This document shows positions 55,690 through 64,000 of a stretch of DNA of 64,000 nucleotides, piece by piece. The notes under the pieces were generated by a model. It did no database searches. It was not told the origin of the DNA and saw only the letters and a program-made list of their open reading frames with translations. Position 1 is the stretch's first letter, and each line of letters opens with the position of its first letter. Source of the DNA: Peribacillus muralis (GTDB lineage Bacteria > Bacillota > Bacilli > Bacillales > DSM-1321); contig NZ_CP017080.1 in the NCBI RefSeq assembly GCF_001645685.2, positions 3,463,051-3,527,050 of the forward strand, read 5' to 3'. The translations under genes and the position numbers were made by a program.

Positions 55690-56525
55690 TCATCAGCCTT
55701 CTTCTCCAGTAAATAACGATATTGATAAAACTTCTGGGCAAATTCACTGACACTCCGGGTCATTTGATAATTCGCGCCTGCCCCGATGGCGATGCTGATG
55801 ATCGGAATGCCCCGAACCAGCTTTTGGCGGAAAACAGTAATCGATAAAGCCTTCAATAGCTGCTTCAATGGCTGCTCCATCCAGGTCGGATTTGTCAGCT
55901 CCTCAATTCCCAAATAAAAATAATCATCTTCGGCAGTTTGGATTTCATGGATCAATTCTTCCCATGCTATTCCCTGTAGCCTCTTTGGCATTGCCCCTGC
56001 ATTGAATACCTTAAGTGCCATCATCATTTCGAAAGGCGTATTCACCTCGAAGCCATAAGACATGGCGATCAGCTGCACAGTCCGGATATTGATGACCGTC
56101 ATGGCCGGTAAATCACTTCCAAGCAAAAGCATGCCTCCTGACCCACTCATCCCTCCTTGTGCAAAAGAGTATAAACGATGCTTGGCAATATGCTGGTTCG
56201 CTATGTAATTCAACTGGTCGATCGATAGGAGATTCAAGTCACCAAGCGTTTCGATTTCCTCGTTGAAAACGCGTGCTGATGCTAAAATCCGCTCCCTTGC
56301 ATCTATTTGAATTTGTGAACTCTGAACCATGGCGTGCAAGTGAAAAAGCCAAGTATCAAGCTTTTCAAAAAACTGTTGCTGTACGTTTTCAGGCAACAGC
56401 GAAAACCCCTGCTCCAGCCATTTATCATACAATGCAGCAAGATCCGTCGGCTCATATTGATAAAGGTTTTCTTGCCATTCATTAATTTCATGCCAAACTT
56501 TCATTTCCCGATTGGTGAATTCCAT
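55686..56525 (-). CDS. EcsC-family protein
   Basis: A 279-residue EcsC-domain protein. Characteristic are LGSDLPAMTVINIRTVQLIAMSYGFEVNTPFE and RGIPIISIAIGAGANYQMTRSVSEFAQKFYQYRYLLEK. EcsC is the membrane-linked partner of an ABC transporter in B. subtilis; this stand-alone relative has no known role. Stop codon overlaps the moaB start, so the two are translated together. Confidence 0.88.
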   Translation of the reverse strand: MEFTNREMKVWHEINEWQENLYQYEPTDLAALYDKWLEQGFSLLPENVQQQFFEKLDTWLFHLHAMVQSSQIQIDARERILASARVFNEEIETLGDLNLLSIDQLNYIANQHIAKHRLYSFAQGGMSGSGGMLLLGSDLPAMTVINIRTVQLIAMSYGFEVNTPFEMMMALKVFNAGAMPKRLQGIAWEELIHEIQTAEDDYFYLGIEELTNPTWMEQPLKQLLKALSITVFRQKLVRGIPIISIAIGAGANYQMTRSVSEFAQKFYQYRYLLEKKADE

Positions 56526-56670
56526 GCATCAAGCCTCCTATGTATAGAATTGGTTGATTCTCCCTTAAGTATATCATACACAATGGGCTTTCAAGAATAG
56601 GTGACTTCCCGCGTTTCACGTAAGTGTACAGGGAAAACCCGTGATGAATTTGGCTTATGGTCCATATGGA

Positions 56671-56709
56671 TAAAAAAATTCCCTTACCGAAAAAACCGGC
56701 AAGGGAACC
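56671..56709 (-). terminator. ackA terminator
   Basis: Minus strand TTCCCTTGCCG and GGTAAGGGAA form a stem followed by TTTTTTTATCC, 15 bp past the ackA stop. Confidence 0.88.
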
Positions 56710-56723
56710 TCTTATCCGAAAAA

Positions 56724-57941
56724 TCAGGAAGGCATATTTTCGGCTTTTCCGTTCAAAGCAACCTTCATCGTATCCCTGACGATCATGATTTCTTCATTTG
56801 TGGGGATGACCATCACTTTCACTGGGGAATAAGGTGAATTGATGAACGCTTCTTTACCAGAGGAGGTACGATTAAGGTCCCGATCCCAATAAACACCCAT
56901 GAATTCAAGCCCCTCCAAGATCCGGGCTCTAATGGCTTGGCTATTTTCACCGATACCGGCCGTGAAAATGATGCCATCGACTCCACCCATTTTCGCTGAA
57001 TAGGAACCGATATACTTATGAATCCTGCCTGCAAACACTTCAAGGGCAAGTTTGGCCCTTTCATTGCCTTTGTCAGCTTCGCCTTGGATATCGCGCAGAT
57101 CGCTGGAAAATCCGGAAAGGGCCAGCATGCCGCTTTGCTGGTTCAAGACATCCAGCACTTCATCAGCTGTTTTACCTGTTTTTTCCATTATATAAGGAAT
57201 CAATGCAGGATCGATATTTCCTGAACGTGTCCCCATGGTAACACCTGCCAATGGTGTAAAGCCCATGGATGTATCCATCGACTTACCGCCCTTAATGGCA
57301 GTAATGCTGGCACCATTGCCTAGATGGCAGGAAATTAAGCGAAGCTGTTCAAGCGGACGGCCAATCATTTTTGCGGCCCGTTGGGAAACATATTTATGGG
57401 AAGTACCGTGAAATCCATATTTTCTTATTCCATAGTCTTCATAGTATTTGAAGGGTAAGCTATACATATATGAACTTGCGGGCATCGTCTGATGGAAGGC
57501 CGTATCAAATACCGCAACAGCCGGAACATCGCCTAGTATTTGCCTGAAGGCTTTGATTCCCGTACTATTGGCAGGGTTATGAAGTGGTGCCAACTCCGAT
57601 AAGCGATCAATTTCCTTGATTACTTCCTCGTTAATCAGGACCGAATCACTGAACACCTCACCGCCATGAACAACACGATGGCCAACGCCGTCTATTTCTT
57701 CAAAGGAGTCAATGATGCGATGGTGAATCAGCTTTTTCAATAATATTCCTACAGCCACTTCATGATTAGGTATATCCATCGTTTCGGAAACATTTTCCCC
57801 TCCGACACTCAAAGTGAAAGTGGAATTCTTCAAGCCAATCCGTTCCACAAGACCTTTTGTAATTACTTGTTCATCAGGCATCTCAAAAAGCTGAAATTTC
57901 AATGAAGAGCTGCCTGCATTTATTGCGATGATTTTTGACAT
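56724..57941 (-). CDS. ackA: Acetate kinase
   Basis: Interconverts acetyl-phosphate and acetate with ATP, the overflow route from acetyl-CoA. The 405-residue ASKHA-fold enzyme has the phosphate loop [13 protein letters not shown], the active-site Arg in [40 protein letters not shown] and [14 protein letters not shown]. Slightly longer than the B. subtilis protein. GGAGCAGG precedes the ATG at 57941. No clear CcpA cre was found upstream. Confidence 0.98.
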   Translation of the reverse strand: MSKIIAINAGSSSLKFQLFEMPDEQVITKGLVERIGLKNSTFTLSVGGENVSETMDIPNHEVAVGILLKKLIHHRIIDSFEEIDGVGHRVVHGGEVFSDSVLINEEVIKEIDRLSELAPLHNPANSTGIKAFRQILGDVPAVAVFDTAFHQTMPASSYMYSLPFKYYEDYGIRKYGFHGTSHKYVSQRAAKMIGRPLEQLRLISCHLGNGASITAIKGGKSMDTSMGFTPLAGVTMGTRSGNIDPALIPYIMEKTGKTADEVLDVLNQQSGMLALSGFSSDLRDIQGEADKGNERAKLALEVFAGRIHKYIGSYSAKMGGVDGIIFTAGIGENSQAIRARILEGLEFMGVYWDRDLNRTSSGKEAFINSPYSPVKVMVIPTNEEIMIVRDTMKVALNGKAENMPS

Positions 57942-58085
57942 CCATCCTGCTCCTTTACTCTAAGCTTGTCTACATTTTCTTATGATTCCCTAAAAAGAAA
58001 TATGCAGTATATAGTACAATCTTATCATGGCAGGTGGATAGTACCAAATAATAAGGGGAGGTAAAAAATAACCAGTACCGTCAAA

Positions 58086-58127
58086 CAAAAAAATGAAAGC
58101 CAATGCGAAGCGCATCAGCTTTCATTT
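58086..58127 (-). terminator. ytxK terminator
   Basis: Minus strand ATGAAAGCTGATGCG, loop CTT, CGCATTGGCTTTCAT, then TTTTTTGTTTG. One of the most stable hairpins in the window. Confidence 0.92.
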
Positions 58128-58128
58128 T

Positions 58129-59115
58129 TCATTTTTCCTCTTTAAACCAATCATCCATCTGCTGCATGACAGAACTTGTCGCTTCAAAATCCGAAAGCTT
58201 CGGAAGTTGTACGAGCAAGGCTTTCTTCGGTGCTTCGATACCTTCTTTTTTCTTTTGAAGGATCAGGATGCTTTTCGCTGCCGCTTCATTTTTAAACATG
58301 GAAAGCGGCAATTGCACCATTCCTTGGATATGTGTATGTTTTTTCAAGAAATCATTAAGTTTCGGCGCTTCATCTGAAACGAATAATTTATTTGGGACGA
58401 TGAAGAAAAGGTGACCGCCATCCTTCACATGTTTCACACTCTGCTCGATAAACAAATGATGTGCATAAGAATGTCCCTCCCCAGCCTTCAATTCATAATC
58501 GGATGCACGGATATCATTCGGATAATACCCAATCGGCAAATCACTGACTACGACGTCCGAGGGATCGATGAATAATGGCTCCAGGCTGTCCTGGTTGAAG
58601 AATTCAAGCGGATGTTCTTGCAGGTTGGCACCTGCATAAGCAAGCCTGATCAAGGTTTCATCAATCTCGACTCCATATGAAGCGATGTTTTTATCAAGCA
58701 GTTGGTTCAGAATCGCAAATAACAAATTCCCTGTTCCGACGGCGGGATCCAGCATGACCAACTCTTTTTGACCCTTGGTGAATTTCCCGACTAAATAACT
58801 GACGAACATGCCTACTGCATCAGGGGTCATTTGATGATTTGGCTGCACGCTCTGCTGCATGCCTTTCAATATGGCCAACTGATACGCTTTACGGATTGCT
58901 TCCTTCTCATATTTCTCAGGTGAAAAGTCCGCATAATGCTTCATTAACCTTTTCTTTGATACTTCACTCAATTCCTCCTGCAGGATTTTCCCTTGGAAGA
59001 AATTCTCGCCCGTTTCACCTAGGGCATCGAGATACGTACATGATAGTTCACCTTGCAATATCTGGGCTGTTTCATTGAATTCATTAAATAATAGTTCAAC
59101 TGGGGTAGACTTCAC
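58129..59115 (-). CDS. ytxK: SAM-dependent methyltransferase YtxK
   Basis: A 328-residue class I methyltransferase. Motif I is MLDPAVGTGNLLFAILNQL (SAM-binding) and motif IV is VVSDLPIGYYP, a DPPY-like motif seen in N6-adenine methyltransferases of the HsdM type. An N-terminal helical region (1-90) precedes it. The substrate is unknown. It begins with GTG 59115 behind AGGAGG. Position between ackA and tpx is conserved with B. subtilis. Confidence 0.9.
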   Translation of the reverse strand: MKSTPVELLFNEFNETAQILQGELSCTYLDALGETGENFFQGKILQEELSEVSKKRLMKHYADFSPEKYEKEAIRKAYQLAILKGMQQSVQPNHQMTPDAVGMFVSYLVGKFTKGQKELVMLDPAVGTGNLLFAILNQLLDKNIASYGVEIDETLIRLAYAGANLQEHPLEFFNQDSLEPLFIDPSDVVVSDLPIGYYPNDIRASDYELKAGEGHSYAHHLFIEQSVKHVKDGGHLFFIVPNKLFVSDEAPKLNDFLKKHTHIQGMVQLPLSMFKNEAAAKSILILQKKKEGIEAPKKALLVQLPKLSDFEATSSVMQQMDDWFKEEK

Positions 59116-59250
59116 TTGTTAATTCCTCCTGTTTGGTTCTGTCCCTATTTTAAAGGTATGAAGAAAGAGATACAAGCCAGAGACCCTAGCAATCATTCTT
59201 GGCTGTACTTCGGACTTTCCTTTACACCTTATGTGAACACGAAGATGGAA

Positions 59251-59303
59251 TTGTACTATGTTCGTTTCGTTTCACTGCAGGCACTCGCTTTCTACTGCAG
59301 GAG
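59251..59303 (-). repeat. Second fragment of a Bacillaceae dispersed repeat
   Basis: TTCGTTTCACTGCAGGCACTCGCTTTC resembles in part the opposite end of the repeat noted near 31591 (comparison from memory only). The parts of 59116-59790 not described under the 51-residue ORF hold no other supported gene. Confidence 0.4.
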
Positions 59304-59418
59304 TTGAAAAAATATTGCTTTGAACCAGTTGCTTCGGCAATATCACTTGAACACAGTTCCGTTTTGCTCCATTGATGACCGAATACCAATGGAGTAATAT
59401 GCATGAGGTGGTGATTAT

Positions 59419-59574
59419 ATGGATAAAAATCAATTTCATCATGGGCAGGTTAATCCGATAAATCAGCAACATGATATACAGTCAGCAACAATGGTTTCGG
59501 CAAGGGTATGGGGATGGATGTCGGACAGGGGAACAAGCGGGTTTTTACCTAAGACAAATGCTGTCTTGGTCTAA
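59419..59574 (+). CDS. Possible 51-residue protein
   Basis: ATG at 59419 follows a strong GAGGTGGTG ribosome binding site at 59405-59413. The peptide is MDKNQFHHGQVNPINQQHDI followed by QSATMVSARVWGWMSDRGTSGFLPKTNAVLV. It is hydrophilic with His/Gln-rich N-terminus and no membrane segment. No family recognised. Spacing of the ribosome binding site is the main support; it could be chance. Convergent with tpx. Confidence 0.45.
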   Translation: MDKNQFHHGQVNPINQQHDIQSATMVSARVWGWMSDRGTSGFLPKTNAVLV

Positions 59575-59790
59575 TGAAGTCGACATAAAAGAATAGAAAA
59601 ACAATCTTGCCAGACCACTCTTGACCATTAGGTGTACCGACAGTCTAGAGCCTTAACTAAATCGAGATAAAAAAACGTGTATCACAACGAATTGTATGGC
59701 CGGCAAACACAGATTTAAATACCTGCAGCTCCATTGAAATTCTGAGTCTAAAAAGGCTGTTGATTTTTTCAAAAACAAGTTGTTTATCAA

Positions 59791-59820
59791 CAAAAAAACC
59801 GGGCATATTGTGCCCGGTTT
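59791..59820 (-). terminator. tpx terminator
   Basis: AACCGGGCA (59798-59806) and TGCCCGGTT (59811-59819) are perfect arms; on the minus strand followed by TTTTTTTG. Confidence 0.92.
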
Positions 59821-59840
59821 CTTAGAATTGAATTCACATC

Positions 59841-60341
59841 TTATTTTGCCGCTTTGGCCGCTTCGATCGCACCTTCGTAATTTGGATGGTTCGTGCCTTC
59901 GCTCACATATTCCACATAAGTGATTTCATCGGAGCTGTTCACGACGAAGACGGAGCGTGCCAAAAGACGTAATTCTTGCATGACCACACCATATGCTTCA
60001 CCGAAGGAAAGGTCACGGTGATCGGAAAGAACTTGAACATTTTCCAATCCACTTGCTGCGCACCAGCGTTTTTGGGCGAAAGGAAGATCATTGCTGATCG
60101 TCAATACTTTCACATTGTCCAATTTTGCCGCTTCTTCATTGAATTTTCGTGTTTGTGCATCACATACACCTGTATCCACTGAAGGAACTACACTGATGAT
60201 GCGTACGGAACCTTTGGAGTCGCTTAATGTAACAGGTGATAAGTCGTTAGCCAATACTGTAAAATCAGGAGCCTTGTCCCCAACCTTTAGTTCCTGTCCC
60301 ACTAAAGTGACCGGATTGTTTTTAAATGTAACTGAAGCCAT
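59841..60341 (-). CDS. tpx: Thiol peroxidase
   Basis: Reduces hydroperoxides with electrons from thioredoxin. The 166-residue Prx has the peroxidatic Cys60 in [18 protein letters not shown] and the resolving Cys94 in KRWCAASG, the spacing typical of Tpx. The [16 protein letters not shown] start is standard. AGGAGGAATTTTTA precedes ATG 60341. Single-gene transcript with its own terminator. Confidence 0.98.
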   Translation of the reverse strand: MASVTFKNNPVTLVGQELKVGDKAPDFTVLANDLSPVTLSDSKGSVRIISVVPSVDTGVCDAQTRKFNEEAAKLDNVKVLTISNDLPFAQKRWCAASGLENVQVLSDHRDLSFGEAYGVVMQELRLLARSVFVVNSSDEITYVEYVSEGTNHPNYEGAIEAAKAAK

Positions 60342-60485
60342 TAAAAATTCCTCCTTTTTCTTCTATATGTACAAGCATAATCATATTTGTTTTACCGGAA
60401 TTTTGCAATTAATTGAATTGGGAAAAGCGAAATTGACTGGAGCAATCAAGTCCGCCATAAATATAATGGCGATATTCCTGCAAAA

Positions 60486-60508
60486 AGAAAACTCGGCGTA
60501 TGCCGAGT
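60486..60508 (-). terminator. ytfJ terminator
   Basis: ACTCGGC/GCCGAGT arms around GTAT; minus strand continues TTTTCTTTTTG. Confidence 0.85.
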
Positions 60509-60513
60509 CGCAG

Positions 60514-60981
60514 TTAGAAATCTAAATCCTGTTTAGGTTCCTGATATCTTTTTGTTGGAGGTTGTTGACTTGCCCCCTGCTTTTGATTACTATCCTTCTT
60601 GGAAAGCATGGACTGGATTTTATCGACGACCTGGGGAGCTAAATCCATCATTTTTTCGAGAAGGTGCGTCCCTTCATCAAGATGAATCATCTTGACGCCA
60701 TGGGAACCGACGATCAAAAAAGCAATCGGCGTTATCGAAACACCACCGCCGCTACCGCCGCCAAATGGCTGTTTCGATTCACCTTGTTGCCCTTGATGAT
60801 TGCCATCAATCACAAATTCACTGCCACCTGCCGCAAACCCGAAGCCCACTTTGGAGACGGTTAAAATGACACTTCCATCCGGAGTTTCCACCGGATCGCC
60901 GATGATTGTGTTCACATCGACCATTTCTTTCAGATTTTCCATCGCTTCTTTCATCAATCCTTGGATTGGATGATCTGACAT
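60514..60981 (-). CDS. ytfJ: GerW-family sporulation protein YtfJ
   Basis: A 155-residue GerW-type protein. The glycine-rich PFGGGSGGGVSITPIAFLIVGSHGVKMIHLD core is diagnostic, and the C-terminus is a disordered Gln/Lys-rich tail. In B. subtilis YtfJ is made in the forespore and affects spore germination or coat-cortex properties. It lies 14 bp after ytfI. Confidence 0.93.
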   Translation of the reverse strand: MSDHPIQGLMKEAMENLKEMVDVNTIIGDPVETPDGSVILTVSKVGFGFAAGGSEFVIDGNHQGQQGESKQPFGGGSGGGVSITPIAFLIVGSHGVKMIHLDEGTHLLEKMMDLAPQVVDKIQSMLSKKDSNQKQGASQQPPTKRYQEPKQDLDF

Positions 60982-60995
60982 CTAAATTCCTCCCT

Positions 60996-61688
60996 CTAGA
61001 ACGATTGTTTATTGGAATCACCTGATAGCCTCGCTAAATTTCCGGACTTGAAATTCGCTTTTTTGCCTTTCCAATAACGAAGCAGTTTTATTCCAGTCCA
61101 CATAGCCTGCCCGATTCTAAATTGTAATATGCAGGAAATTAACGTATTCGCCTGCCATCGCTGAAAGTTAGGTGTAATCGAATAGGAGGGCATGATTTGA
61201 AAATTCAAATAGGAAGTCAATAAACCGATGATGGATCCTTTAAGCGCCCAGCAAGCCCCAGTTAGCATACCGGTGTGGGCAGCATTTTTAGTTCCGACCA
61301 TGCTGTGCCACACGAATTTCTTGACCTTGACCTTTCGTGTGAACTGCCGGACGATCTTGTGAAAGCCGACAATATGCACAATCATCGTACGGAGGTCAGC
61401 CAACCCATCACGTAAATTTTCCGGTGTGACTTTTTTCGTTTCTTCCTTTTTGCTTTCTTCCTTCATACCTTGTTCTTTCTTAACTGTTATCGTTGCCGAG
61501 CCTTCTTCCTTTTTAATGACAGGCACTTTGATCGTATAGTGAAAAAGCCCATACCAAGCTGTTAATTTAATCTGTATTTTGTCATTTTTGTGAACATGCT
61601 TTAAGTCAATGTACACCTTTATTTTAGTGAACATAAGAAGAAGCAGCAGTAAGATGAGACAACCTGCAATCAACAAAAGCCACTTCAT
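60996..61688 (-). CDS. ytfI: DUF2953 membrane protein YtfI
   Basis: A 230-residue protein with an N-terminal transmembrane helix (MKWLLLIAGCLILLLLLLMFT, about 1-21), a soluble part beginning KVYIDLKHVHKNDKIQIKLTAWYGLFHYTIKVP (DUF2953 signature), a charged linker of KKEE repeats and a second hydrophobic segment around GACWALKGSIIGLLTSYLNF. Start at ATG 61688, after AAGGGTG. The frame extends 29 codons further but aligns poorly. Function unknown; neighbours ytfJ suggest a sporulation link. Confidence 0.85.
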   Translation of the reverse strand: MKWLLLIAGCLILLLLLLMFTKIKVYIDLKHVHKNDKIQIKLTAWYGLFHYTIKVPVIKKEEGSATITVKKEQGMKEESKKEETKKVTPENLRDGLADLRTMIVHIVGFHKIVRQFTRKVKVKKFVWHSMVGTKNAAHTGMLTGACWALKGSIIGLLTSYLNFQIMPSYSITPNFQRWQANTLISCILQFRIGQAMWTGIKLLRYWKGKKANFKSGNLARLSGDSNKQSF

Positions 61689-61785
61689 GCATCCACACCC
61701 TTTTTCCTCCCAGTATCGGCATATCCACAAAAAAATAAACCTGCAAAAGCGAAGATCTCGCCCTTGCAGGTTCATGAATTCATCA

Positions 61786-62319
61786 TCATCTTCTTGTCAA
61801 GACCACGCTCGTATCTGCAAAGACATCATGCAAGGCCTGTTTCTTCGGCAATAGTCCTGCCAGGAGATAGCCAATCCATGTAATCTTTGAGATATAGCGA
61901 CCGACCAGTTCCCTGAATAATACCGTTCCCCAGGAAATGACCTTTGCCTCTTCCTTCAATGCCACGACCTTCAGGCCGAAAATCATTTTGCCCAAGGTTT
62001 GGTTCATGAACTTGGTCATCAGTACAAAGTATAGGAAGAATACGATTCCCGTCAAAAAGCCCTCTGCCGAAAACCACAGATCATCTGCGCCTTCATAAAA
62101 CTTGAAAATTGGATGAATCAAGATCCGATTCAAGCTTCCGATAATCAGGAGATCAGCTAAATATGCCCAAAATCTCATCCAAAACCCAGCAAAACAAACA
62201 GCCTTCAGTTCCTTATCACCGTTAACCTGCGCTGGTGGCATATCCAACTGCATGGGATCTTCCAGTAGATCCGGTGAAGCGAATTCGATTGGTTCATTGT
62301 TTTCATTTCTTTCCGTCAT
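61786..62319 (-). CDS. yteJ: RDD-family membrane protein YteJ
   Basis: A 177-residue protein with three or four transmembrane segments. The RDD signature is GFWMRFWAYLADLLIIGSLNRILIHP, with the paired LGKMIFGLKVVALKEEA and the terminal FRELVGRYISK. RDD proteins are probably ion transporters or antiporters. It follows sppA by 12 bp, as in B. subtilis, where both are sigma-W dependent. Confidence 0.92.
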   Translation of the reverse strand: MTERNENNEPIEFASPDLLEDPMQLDMPPAQVNGDKELKAVCFAGFWMRFWAYLADLLIIGSLNRILIHPIFKFYEGADDLWFSAEGFLTGIVFFLYFVLMTKFMNQTLGKMIFGLKVVALKEEAKVISWGTVLFRELVGRYISKITWIGYLLAGLLPKKQALHDVFADTSVVLTRR

Positions 62320-62331
62320 CCTTCAGCCCCC

Positions 62332-63333
62332 CTATTCCGCATACAAATACATTAAGCGTGGAGAATTTGAAGAGGAAAGGATTTTTGTCAAGACTGCCGT
62401 TTCCACATCATTTCCCAACATTTTTTGCGCTCCCATACTGAATAAGGAACCAAAGCCTGCTTCATCCGTATAACGGATGACTTGAGCATCTTTTTGACCT
62501 ATATCCTTTTTCATGGCGGCAATGACATCATCCAAATGGCCAAAATCATCAATCAAATGGTTTTCCTTCGCCTGACGCCCATCATAAATGCGGCCATCGG
62601 CGATCTTCCTTACTTCCTGCTCCGTCATACCGCGGCCGTCTGCAATGACCTTCACGAATTGATCATAAGAGTTATTAATCATATTTTGCAATATATCTCG
62701 TTCCTCACCCGTCATTTCCCGGGTCGGACTCATGATGTCCTTGTGCGGTCCGCTTTTGATTGTCTCGAACTCGACGCCATATTTCTTGGCAAGCTTTTCA
62801 TAATTATACCCGTGCATGATGACGCCGAGGGAGCCCGTCATCGTTTCCGGGCTTGCATAAATCTTATTGGCCGGTGCGGAAATATAATATCCACCCGACG
62901 CGGCCATTGACCCCATCGAAACATAGACAGGTTTTTTGACCTTTTTAATATCAAGGATCTTGTCATGGATTTCTGCACTTTCGACGACACCGCCGCCAGG
63001 TGAATTCACCCGGAGGATAATTCCCTTGATATCATCATTTTCTTCCGCCATCTTCAGCTTATCCATGAAGGCGCGGTGATTATAGGTTGCCGAACTTAGT
63101 AATGATGCTTCTCCCGTATCCTGAATCGTTCCCTCTACATCAAATACGGCAATGACATTCGTGTAGTCCTCGCCTTCAATGACGTCTTCGTAAAACTCGC
63201 TATCGGAAGCGAATAATTCATCAATCACGCTTTCCGTATCAGCTGTAAAAAAAGTTGTCGCCGTCCCTACCAGAATAGAGACAAAAAATAAAACGGCTGC
63301 GATTCCAAGTGCGGCCCAACGCTTTCCATTCAT
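62332..63333 (-). CDS. sppA: Signal peptide peptidase SppA
   Basis: A Ser/Lys protease that degrades cleaved signal peptides and membrane-associated peptides. The 333-residue protein has one transmembrane helix (about 7-28) and a crotonase-fold protease domain with the catalytic Ser146 in GSMAASGGYYIS and Lys198 in KSGPHKDIMSPTREM. It faces outside the membrane. It heads sppA-yteJ and lies behind an exact sigma-W promoter, so is expected to be induced by membrane-active antibiotics. Confidence 0.96.
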   Translation of the reverse strand: MNGKRWAALGIAAVLFFVSILVGTATTFFTADTESVIDELFASDSEFYEDVIEGEDYTNVIAVFDVEGTIQDTGEASLLSSATYNHRAFMDKLKMAEENDDIKGIILRVNSPGGGVVESAEIHDKILDIKKVKKPVYVSMGSMAASGGYYISAPANKIYASPETMTGSLGVIMHGYNYEKLAKKYGVEFETIKSGPHKDIMSPTREMTGEERDILQNMINNSYDQFVKVIADGRGMTEQEVRKIADGRIYDGRQAKENHLIDDFGHLDDVIAAMKKDIGQKDAQVIRYTDEAGFGSLFSMGAQKMLGNDVETAVLTKILSSSNSPRLMYLYAE

Positions 63334-63370
63334 CTGTGTTCCCCCTTAACGATATGTATCCTTCTTACCA

Positions 63371-63396
63371 TACGAACTGCATCCAAAAATGTTTCA
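63371..63396 (-). promoter_or_regulatory. Sigma-W-type promoter of sppA-yteJ
   Basis: Minus strand TGAAAC (63391-63396), a 16 bp spacer and CGTA (63371-63374) match sigma-W exactly, 38 bp upstream of sppA. The B. subtilis sppA-yteJ operon is a recognised sigma-W target. Nothing else was found in 63397-63634. Confidence 0.88.
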
Positions 63397-63634
63397 TCCC
63401 ATGATAAACTTAGATATTTAAAATTGTAGCAAATAATCCTCTAATTGGAAATGGGAGCCACCTATTACATGTTTTTTTCTTTAGGCATACAAAAAAAGTC
63501 CTTTCCTCCCACCCTTCTACTAATGGGAGCTTCATGGACTCTCCGTGAAAATTCATTATACTTCTCCTATGGAGAAAAGAATGGCTTCCTATCGCATCAG
63601 CCTTCCAGATGCTGACGCAAGTGCCGTAATAATT

Positions 63635-63668
63635 AAGAAAGCTGCCGGAATAAATTCCGGCAGCTTTC
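63635..63668 (-). terminator. Terminator after the pdxA-type gene
   Basis: AGAAAGCTGCCGGAA and TTCCGGCAGCTTTCT arms on the minus strand with a short T-rich tail, 5 bp past the stop. Confidence 0.88.
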
Positions 63669-63673
63669 TCCTT

Positions 63674-64000
63674 TCATTCCTTTGGCGCTAATTCAATGGC
63701 TGAATGAATCGCCGCAAGCATGCTTTTCTCATCGGCAATGTTCTTCCCCGCTATATCGAATGCAGTGCCGTGATCGACGGAAGTTCTTATGATGCCGCCT
63801 TTCAGGCCGACGGTAATATTGACCCCTGCCTCGATCCCCATTACTTTGATCGGGGCATGTCCTTGATCGTGATAACAAGCAACGACCATATCAAAATCCC
63901 CGCGGCCTGCCCTGAAGAACAATGTATCAGCAGGAAGCGGCCCTGTTACATTGATTCCTTCTTTTTGTGCCCGTTCGATGCCAGGCATTAATTTTTCTTC
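63674..64000 (-). CDS. PdxA-family dehydrogenase, C-terminal part (truncated at the window edge)
   Basis: The frame stays open to base 64000 and continues beyond it, so the N-terminus is missing. The visible 108 residues carry two PdxA signatures: CYHDQGHAPIKVMG (metal and phosphate-binding His/Asp) and RTSVDHGTAFDIAG (catalytic His). PdxA oxidises 4-phosphohydroxythreonine in one vitamin B6 route, but Bacilli usually make pyridoxal phosphate through PdxST, so this is more likely a PdxA2-type enzyme of sugar-acid (erythronate/threonate) breakdown. The choice cannot be made from this fragment. Confidence 0.9.
   Translation of the reverse strand, partial: EEKLMPGIERAQKEGINVTGPLPADTLFFRAGRGDFDMVVACYHDQGHAPIKVMGIEAGVNITVGLKGGIIRTSVDHGTAFDIAGKNIADEKSMLAAIHSAIELAPKE

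Noticed and set aside
57942..58080. Search for a CcpA cre site upstream of ackA
   Set aside because: No 14-mer with the TGNAANCGNWNNCA pattern was seen; regulation like B. subtilis ackA cannot be claimed from sequence.
63580..63691. 36-codon plus-strand ORF starting at an ATG after GGAGAAAAG
   Set aside because: It runs through the strong terminator hairpin and into the pdxA gene; it is probably chance.

Overview
The window is a chromosomal segment of a low-to-moderate GC, endospore-forming Bacillaceae bacterium. Gene order follows the Bacillus subtilis infC/thrS/dnaI/polA/phoPR/citZ/pyk/dnaE/argGH/ackA/ytfJ/sppA stretch. Sporulation genes (ytxC, ytaF, ytvI, ytrHI, ytfJ), a T-box thrS leader, an L20-type infC leader and sigma-W/sigma-E-like promoters agree with this. 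Details that differ from B. subtilis 168, such as hflKC next to phoR, aceBA beside ytvI and a PdxA homologue, suggest a Peribacillus-like relative. The genus cannot be proven from this window. No phage, complete insertion sequence, rRNA, tRNA or CRISPR array was seen.

Layout. 1-3000: ysdB on the plus strand with an exact sigma-W promoter, then (minus strand) a TVP38-family membrane protein, ysdA and the infC-rpmI-rplT translation operon with its attenuator leader. 3000-6200: an acetyltransferase, a small membrane protein, and thrS behind a T-box riboswitch. 6200-17300: replication and repair genes (ytxC, dnaI, dnaB, nrdR, coaE, mutM, polA) around the gluconeogenic gapB and speD genes. 17300-22100: hflKC behind a second sigma-W promoter, and phoPR. 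22300-39300: central carbon metabolism (mdh, icd, citZ, aceA, aceB, pyk, pfkA, accDA, malic enzyme) with ytwI, ytvI, fxsA and a FadR-like regulator. 39400-46900: dnaE, ytrHI, nrnA, ytpI, ytoI.

46900-48170 is a gene-poor stretch holding a striking array of 42 alternating 20-22 nt half-units. 48170-54500 has ytkL, an M24 peptidase, a membrane protein, a universal stress protein and argGH with an exact ArgR box. 54500-55170 holds a dispersed repeat whose partner copy lies between gapB and speD. 55170-64000 has moaB, an EcsC protein, ackA, ytxK, tpx and the sppA-yteJ-ytfI-ytfJ cluster behind a third sigma-W promoter, ending in a truncated pdxA-type gene.

Together the genes form a housekeeping core. 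Carbon flow between glycolysis and gluconeogenesis (pfkA, pyk, gapB with CcpN-type boxes), the TCA cycle and the glyoxylate shunt is encoded close together. Three sigma-W promoters of identical architecture tie ysdB, hflKC and sppA into one envelope-stress response. Translation genes are controlled by RNA leaders. The least explained feature is the 47.1-48.0 kb repeat array.
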